In this document: positions 50,577 to 54,788 of the stretch, in pieces
How the letters are laid out: each line of letters starts with the position of its first letter
Position numbering within the stretch: the stretch's first letter is position 1
NCBI RefSeq assembly: GCF_935825525.1
Contig: NZ_CAKXZT010000143.1
Span: forward strand, 1-54,788
Direction: 5' to 3'
Origin: Mesorhizobium escarrei
Lineage (GTDB): Bacteria > Pseudomonadota > Alphaproteobacteria > Rhizobiales > Rhizobiaceae
DNA length: 54,788 nucleotides
Position numbers and translations under genes: made by a program
The notes under the pieces: generated by a model
What the model saw: only the letters and a program-made list of their open reading frames with translations
Told to the model about the DNA's origin: nothing
The model's database searches: none

Positions 50577-50610
50577 GTCCTACCAGATAAGCCTGGTCCT
50601 ACCAGATAAG
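50577..50610. promoter_or_regulatory. Duplicated 15-bp operator-like motif upstream of the peptide importer
   Basis: GTCCTACCAGATAAG occurs at 50577-50591 and 50596-50610, a 19-base period. The second copy completes CTGGTCCTACCAG (50593-50605), a TGGT-N3-ACCA palindrome of FadR-regulator type. It lies in the 277-base divergent promoter between the M24 gene and the binding-protein gene. A half site AACTGGTCC follows at 50634-50642. Confidence 0.6.
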
Positions 50611-50796
50611 GTCGGATTGAACCGCTTCCCTGTAACTGGTCCAGCGGACGAAATTTTCAAAGCCACATGAGGATGCGCCAAATCCGTCTCTGGCGAAACC
50701 CTCGGCAAGGCTCATAATCACCCTTGCAAGGATGCCGTCTGGCGTCCCAGGGTACTGGCCCACCGGCCGGGTGGCTGAGAGGGACGGAGTTCGATC

Positions 50797-52407
50797 ATGT
50801 CAGATTTCACGATTTCCAGACGCAGCGTGCTTGCCGGTTCGGCTTTGCTTCTGGCTTCGACGGCGCTGCCGACGATCGGCTGGGCGCAGACGCCGAAGAA
50901 AGGCGGGCGGCTGGTCGTCGCCGCCGATTCCGAGCCGCGCAACCTCAACCCGGCGATCGTCGCTTCCAACGGTGTGTTCTTTATTTCGAGCAAGATCGTG
51001 GAAACGCTGGCCGAGGCGTCCTTCGACGGCAAGGACGGGCTCGACCCACGCCTGGCGACAAGCTGGGAGGGCGCCGCCGACGGCTTGTCAGTGACGTTCA
51101 AATTGCGCGAGGGCGTCAAATGGCATGATGGCAAACCCTTTACCTCCGCCGACGTCGCGTTCTCGGCGCTGCAGATCTGGAAGCCGCTGCAGAATCTCGG
51201 CCGCACCGTGTTCAAGGATCTGGAGGCGGTCGACACCCCGGACGAACTGACCGCGGTGTTCAAATTCGCCAGGCCGACACCGTTCCAGCTGATCCGCAAC
51301 GCCTTGCCGGCGCTGAGCAGCGTGGTGCCGAAGCACATCTACGAGACAGGAAACATCGAAGAGAACCCGGCCAACAACGCACCTGTTGGCACCGGCCCGT
51401 TCAAATTCGCCGAACACAAGTCCGGCGAATATTACCGGCTGGAGAGGAATGCGGACTATTGGGGTAAGGACCAACCTTACCTCGACGAGATCATCTATCA
51501 GGTGCTGCCCGACCGAACCTCGGCGGCAAGCGCGCTCGAGGCCGAAGAGATCCAGCTCGCCGCCTTTTCCGCGGTGCCGCTGGCCGATCTCGACCGCATC
51601 TCAAAAGTGCCTGGCCTCAAGGTGATCACCAAGGGTTATGAGGCGCTGACTTATCAGCTTGTCGTCGAGATCAATCATCGCCGCAAGGAGCTGGCCGACC
51701 TGAAGGTGCGCCAGGCGATCGCCCACGCCATCGACAAGGATTTCGTCGTCAGGACGGTGTTCCTCGGCTATGCCGCCACTGCCACCGGCCCGGTGCCGAA
51801 AAACGATCCGCAGTTCTATACCACCGATGTGCCGACTTATGCCTTCGACGTGGCCAAGGCCAACGCCCTGCTCGACGAAGCCGGCTACAGCAGGGGTGAC
51901 GACGGCAAGCGCTTTTCGCTGAAGCTGCTGCCGGCACCCTATTTCAACGAGACCAAGCAGTTCGGCGACTATCTGCGCCAGGCGCTCGCCGCCATCGGCA
52001 TCGACGCCCAGCTGGTCAACAACGACTCGGCCGCGCATATCAAGGCCGTCTACACCGACCACGCCTTCGACCTTGCGGTCGGGCCGCCGGTGTTCCGCGG
52101 CGATCCGGCGATCTCGACCACCATCCTGGTGCAGAGCGGCATCCCGGACGGGGTGCCGTTCTCCAACCAGGGCGGCTACAAGAACGACGAACTCGACGCC
52201 CTCATCGCCAAGGCGTCGGAGACGCTCGACCCCGCCGCGCGGACGGAACTTTACAAGGAGTTTCAGAAAAAGGTCGCAGCCGACCTGCCGCTGATCAACG
52301 TCGCCGAATGGAGCTTCATCAGCGTTATCAGAGACACGGTGGGGAATGTCGCCAACAACCCGCGCTGGGCGGTGTCGAACTGGGCGGACACCTGGCTGGA
52401 GGCTTAG
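50797..52407 (+). CDS. Peptide-type ABC importer, periplasmic binding protein (SBP_bac_5)
   Basis: Family-5 binding protein of 536 residues. The N-terminus MSDFTISRRSVLAGSALLLASTALPTIGWAQ carries a twin-arginine motif (SRRSVLAG), suggesting Tat export. Family motifs follow: RLVVAADSEPRNLNPAI, VTFKLREGVKWHDGKPFTSADVAFS, APVGTGPFKFAEHKSGEYYRLERN, LADLKVRQAIAHAIDKDFVV and LPLINVAEWSFI. Ligand could be a peptide, opine or similar. First gene of the importer operon; the permease gene starts 276 bases later, after a large palindromic element. Confidence 0.94.
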   Translation: MSDFTISRRSVLAGSALLLASTALPTIGWAQTPKKGGRLVVAADSEPRNLNPAIVASNGVFFISSKIVETLAEASFDGKDGLDPRLATSWEGAADGLSVTFKLREGVKWHDGKPFTSADVAFSALQIWKPLQNLGRTVFKDLEAVDTPDELTAVFKFARPTPFQLIRNALPALSSVVPKHIYETGNIEENPANNAPVGTGPFKFAEHKSGEYYRLERNADYWGKDQPYLDEIIYQVLPDRTSAASALEAEEIQLAAFSAVPLADLDRISKVPGLKVITKGYEALTYQLVVEINHRRKELADLKVRQAIAHAIDKDFVVRTVFLGYAATATGPVPKNDPQFYTTDVPTYAFDVAKANALLDEAGYSRGDDGKRFSLKLLPAPYFNETKQFGDYLRQALAAIGIDAQLVNNDSAAHIKAVYTDHAFDLAVGPPVFRGDPAISTTILVQSGIPDGVPFSNQGGYKNDELDALIAKASETLDPAARTELYKEFQKKVAADLPLINVAEWSFISVIRDTVGNVANNPRWAVSNWADTWLEA

Positions 52408-52472
52408 CAAGGTTCGCTCCAGGCTTGCACATGGTGTATCCAGGTGCTCAGCTTTGGTGATGAGAGCTCTAT

Positions 52473-52634
52473 GGCGCCCCCCTCTGTCCTGCCGGACATC
52501 TCCCCCACTTGGGGGGAGATTGGCAGCTTCGGCGTTGCCGGCCCTCTTGCAACGCTGGAGATTGGCGAAAGCGACAATGACAGCCGATCTCCCCCCAAGT
52601 GGGGGAGATGTCCGGCAGGACAGAGGGGGGCGCC
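52473..52634. repeat. Large palindromic repeat between the binding-protein and permease genes
   Basis: The 52-base arms at 52473-52524 and 52583-52634 are inverted copies with one mismatch, beginning GGCGCCCCCCTCTGTCCTG, with a 58-base spacer. Each arm contains its own small stem (CTCCCCC with GGGGGAG). A third, truncated copy of the arm lies at 54737-54788 inside a coding region. It resembles mobile palindromic units of rhizobia and will act as a strong RNA hairpin inside the operon. Confidence 0.92.
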
Positions 52635-52683
52635 GTAGAACGCAACGCGGAAGAATTGGCCCACCTGCCAATGTCGGTGCACC

Positions 52684-53670
52684 ATGACCCGCGCGCTTCT
52701 CCTCCTTCGCCGTCGCCTCGTCGGCAGCGTCTTCGTGCTGCTGATCGTCGTCGTGGGCACTTTCCTTTTGCTTGAAGCCGCCCCTGGCGACGCGGTCGAC
52801 GCCTATATCGCCTCGACCGGCGGCGACGCCGGCATGATCGAACTGCTGCGCCATCGCTGGGGCCTCGACCAGTCGGCGTTGACGCGGCTGGCGACCTATC
52901 TCTGGGCGTTGCTGCATCTCGACCTCGGCCAATCGGTGACCTTTTCGCGGCCAATCCGCGACGTCATCCTCGAGCGCCTGCCCAACACGCTGCTGTTGAT
53001 GGGCAGCGCCACCGCGCTCTCCTTCGGGCTCGGCTCGGCGCTCGGCATCTATGCCGGCGCCAGGCCCGGCAGCTTTCGCGACCGCTTGCTGTCGATCGGC
53101 TCGCTGGCGCTCTACGCCGTTCCCGGCTTCTGGCTTGGGCTGGTGCTGATCATCGTCTTTGCCGTCGACCTGCGCTGGTTTCCGATCGGCGGCATCGAGA
53201 GCATAGCGTCGGGCAAGACCGGCCTCGACCGTGCGGCCGACATCGCCCGCCATCTCATCCTGCCGGTGTCGGCACTCGGCTTCATCTATCTGGCACTCTA
53301 TCTGCGCATGATGCGCGCCGGCATGTCCGAGGTCTGGCGACAGGATTTTGTCCTCGCCGCCTTCGCCAAAGGGCTCTCCCGCCGCCGCATCGTGCTCGCC
53401 CACGTTGCCCGCAACGCGCTGTTGCCGTTGGTCACCATGCTCGGCCTGCAATCGGCGCAGATGCTCGGCGGCAGCGTCGTCATCGAAAGCGTTTTTTCGG
53501 TGCCCGGCCTCGGCCGGCTGGCACAGGAAGCGGTGGCGGCGCGCGACACGCCGCTGCTGCTCGGGATAATCCTGGTCAGCGCCGTTCTGGTCATCGTTAT
53601 CAATCTTCTTGTCGACATCGCCTACGCCTTCCTCGATCCGCGCGTCGGCGCCAGCGAGGCCGGTGCGTGA
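52684..53670 (+). CDS. Peptide-type ABC importer permease (DppB-like)
   Basis: Inner-membrane permease, 328 residues with six helices. Opening RRRLVGSVFVLLIVVVGTFLLLEAAPGDAVDAYIA, then LDLGQSVTFSRPIRDVILERLPNTLLLMGSATALSFGLGSALGIYAG, and the EAA region WRQDFVLAAFAKGLSRRRIVLAHVARNALLPLVTM, followed by GSVVIESVFSVPGLGRLAQEAVAARD. It overlaps the DppC-type gene by four bases (GTGA). Confidence 0.95.
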   Translation: MTRALLLLRRRLVGSVFVLLIVVVGTFLLLEAAPGDAVDAYIASTGGDAGMIELLRHRWGLDQSALTRLATYLWALLHLDLGQSVTFSRPIRDVILERLPNTLLLMGSATALSFGLGSALGIYAGARPGSFRDRLLSIGSLALYAVPGFWLGLVLIIVFAVDLRWFPIGGIESIASGKTGLDRAADIARHLILPVSALGFIYLALYLRMMRAGMSEVWRQDFVLAAFAKGLSRRRIVLAHVARNALLPLVTMLGLQSAQMLGGSVVIESVFSVPGLGRLAQEAVAARDTPLLLGIILVSAVLVIVINLLVDIAYAFLDPRVGASEAGA

Positions 53671-54497
53671 GCCCGCTTCGCCGCTTTCTTCGCACGCCGG
53701 AAGCGATCGCCGGCGCGATCATCCTGGTAGCGCTGTTCGCCATGGGGCTGACGGCGCCGCTGTTCTTTCCCGGCGACCCGCACGCCATTGCCGGGCCGGC
53801 ATTGCTGCCGCCCTTTCAGGACTGGTCGCTGCCGCTCGGCACCGACCGGCTCGGCCGCGACGTGCTGGCCGCGCTTCTCCACGGCGCCCGTACCTCGCTG
53901 GCGGTCGGGCTGGCGGCGGCAGCCGCAGCCCTTGCCGTCGGCGCTGTAATCGGCACGCTGGCCGGCTTTGCCGGCGGTCTAGTCGACGAAGTGCTGATGC
54001 GCATCACCGACGCCTTCCAGACCGTGCCGAGCTTCCTGCTGGCGCTGGCCTTCGTCAGCGTCGTCGGGCCATCGCTCGGCGTCGTCGTCACGGCGATCGC
54101 GCTCGGCGCCTGGACGGGGCCGGCGCGTGTTGCCCGCGCCGAAGTGCTGTCGATCCGCGAGCGCGATTTTGTCGCCGGCGCCCGCGTCATCGGCATGCAT
54201 CCGCTGGAGATCGCCTTGCGCGAAGTGCTGCCCAACGCATTGCCGCCGCTGCTGGCGCTGTCGTCGGTGATCGTCGCCGCCGCGATCCTCACCGAAGCGG
54301 CCCTCTCGTTTCTCGGCCTCGGCGACCCCAACCGCGTGACCTGGGGCGGCATGATCGCCGAGGGTCGCGCCGTGCTGCGCACCGCGCCCTTCCTGTCGAT
54401 CATTCCAGGCGTAGCACTCGTGCTGACCGTGCTCGGCGTCTATCTCGCCGGTGAAGGCGTCGTCGAGACGGCGGCGGTGAGAAGGAGCCTGTCGTGA
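53667..54497 (+). CDS. Peptide-type ABC importer permease (DppC-like)
   Basis: Second permease, 276 residues. It starts with GTG at 53667, overlapping the previous stop. The N-terminal helix AGAIILVALFAMGLTAPLFF is followed by the conserved PLGTDRLGRDVLAALLHGARTSLAVGL, the EAA loop IRERDFVAGARVIGMHPLEIALREVLPNALPPLLALSS and AAILTEAALSFLGLGDPNRVTWGGMIAEGR. It overlaps the ATPase gene by four bases. Confidence 0.95.
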   Translation: MSPLRRFLRTPEAIAGAIILVALFAMGLTAPLFFPGDPHAIAGPALLPPFQDWSLPLGTDRLGRDVLAALLHGARTSLAVGLAAAAAALAVGAVIGTLAGFAGGLVDEVLMRITDAFQTVPSFLLALAFVSVVGPSLGVVVTAIALGAWTGPARVARAEVLSIRERDFVAGARVIGMHPLEIALREVLPNALPPLLALSSVIVAAAILTEAALSFLGLGDPNRVTWGGMIAEGRAVLRTAPFLSIIPGVALVLTVLGVYLAGEGVVETAAVRRSLS

Positions 54498-54788
54498 CGG
54501 CGCTGCTTTCGATCCGCGATCTGACGGTGACCTATCGCCGTGACGGCAGCGAGGTGGCGGCGCTGAAACATGTCAGCCTCAACGTCGCCGCCGGCGAACG
54601 CTTCGCCATCATCGGCGAGAGCGGCTCGGGCAAGAGCACGCTGGCGCTGGCCATTGCCGGGCTGCTGCCGGGTTTTACCAAGGTTGGAGGCTCGATCGAG
54701 TGGAAGTTACCGAACCTTCAATCACCTCATTCCTTCGCGCCCCCCTCTGTCCTGCCGGACATCTCCCCCAAAAGGGGGGAGATCGGCC
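54494..54788 (+). CDS. Peptide-type ABC importer ATPase (DppD-like), cut by window end, with palindromic repeat in frame
   Basis: N-terminal part of an ABC ATPase, starting GTG at 54494. LLSIRDLTVTYRRDGSEVAALKHVSLNVAAGE leads into Walker A GESGSGKSTLALAIAGLLPG. After GGSIEW the reading frame continues without a stop through KLPNLQSPHSFAPPSVLPDISPKRGEIG, the last part of which is a translation of the palindromic repeat. The normal Q-loop should come soon after, so the repeat is inserted between Walker A and Q-loop. The gene may still be functional with an extra loop, or be broken beyond the window; the rest is not visible. Confidence 0.82.
   Translation, partial: MTALLSIRDLTVTYRRDGSEVAALKHVSLNVAAGERFAIIGESGSGKSTLALAIAGLLPGFTKVGGSIEWKLPNLQSPHSFAPPSVLPDISPKRGEIG
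54737..54788 (+). repeat. Copy of the large palindromic repeat arm inside the ATPase gene (truncated by window end)
   Basis: The sequence from 54737 matches the arm at 52474-52524 except for the central few bases (CAAAAGG here, CACTTGG there) and the restored C in GAGATCGGC. The complete element presumably extends past the window. It is read in frame with the ATPase. Confidence 0.88.

Noticed and set aside
51601..53451. Minus-strand open frame of 616 codons opposite the peptide importer genes
   Set aside because: Antisense to the binding-protein and DppB-like genes and read through the palindromic repeat; composition is low in hydrophobic residues and rich in His/Gln/Asp, typical of a shadow.

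Overview
The window reads as chromosomal DNA of a high-GC alphaproteobacterium of the Rhizobiales, most likely Mesorhizobium or a close relative. This rests on gene content (C-P lyase operon, many ABC uptake systems for sugars and peptides, epimerase/oxidoreductase clusters) and on several palindromic intergenic repeats of the kind scattered through rhizobial genomes, one of which runs in frame through a coding region at the right edge. The genus is inference. No rRNA, tRNA, transposase, phage gene or CRISPR array was seen.

Layout. (1) 122-2915, minus: a membrane-bound class III nucleotide cyclase coupled to an orphan periplasmic binding protein. (2) 3257-4684, minus: 6-phosphogluconate dehydrogenase. 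(3) 4838-8118, minus: secreted and membrane copper-handling operon (DUF2946, PCuAC, YcnI, CopC-CopD fusion). (4) 8324-16970: a GntR regulator with two winged helices, divergent from a sugar/sugar-acid locus (UxaA-type dehydratase, aldo/keto reductase, ribose-type ABC importer, zinc alcohol dehydrogenase). (5) 16981-27859: phosphonate locus, phnF divergent from phnGHIJKL plus a hexapeptide acetyltransferase, then a 7-bp tandem repeat, a Pho-box candidate and phnCDE1E2. phnM and phnN are absent. (6) 27877-36851: a catabolic island with three TIM-barrel sugar epimerases, a Gfo/Idh/MocA dehydrogenase, an enolase-superfamily dehydratase, a GntR/FCD regulator, a D-2-hydroxyacid dehydrogenase and an amidase. 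(7) 36983-39616: GFA-type protein and an MFS exporter divergent from its AraC-type regulator. (8) 39649-45295, minus: a carbohydrate/polyol ABC importer with two different ATPases and a 69-residue membrane protein. (9) 45654-50519: TetR regulator divergent from a three-gene operon homologous to the two halves of tomato Tm-1 plus a cupin, then an M24 metallopeptidase. (10) 50797 to the end: a peptide-type ABC importer, cut by the window edge.

How they work together. Regions 6 and 8 appear to be one regulon: the same TGGT-N3-ACCA operator occurs twice in the divergent promoter of region 6 and twice upstream of the region 8 importer, and a FadR-type regulator lies in region 6. A related site precedes the peptide importer. 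Region 4 has its own operator, a perfect inverted repeat around the uxaA promoter, with a related sequence before the sugar-binding protein gene. Four binding-protein genes are followed by a strong stem-loop or palindrome before the next transporter gene.

The most intriguing unassigned systems are the TetR / split Tm-1 / cupin operon, the region 6 and 8 regulon, and the palindromic element translated inside the terminal ATPase gene.
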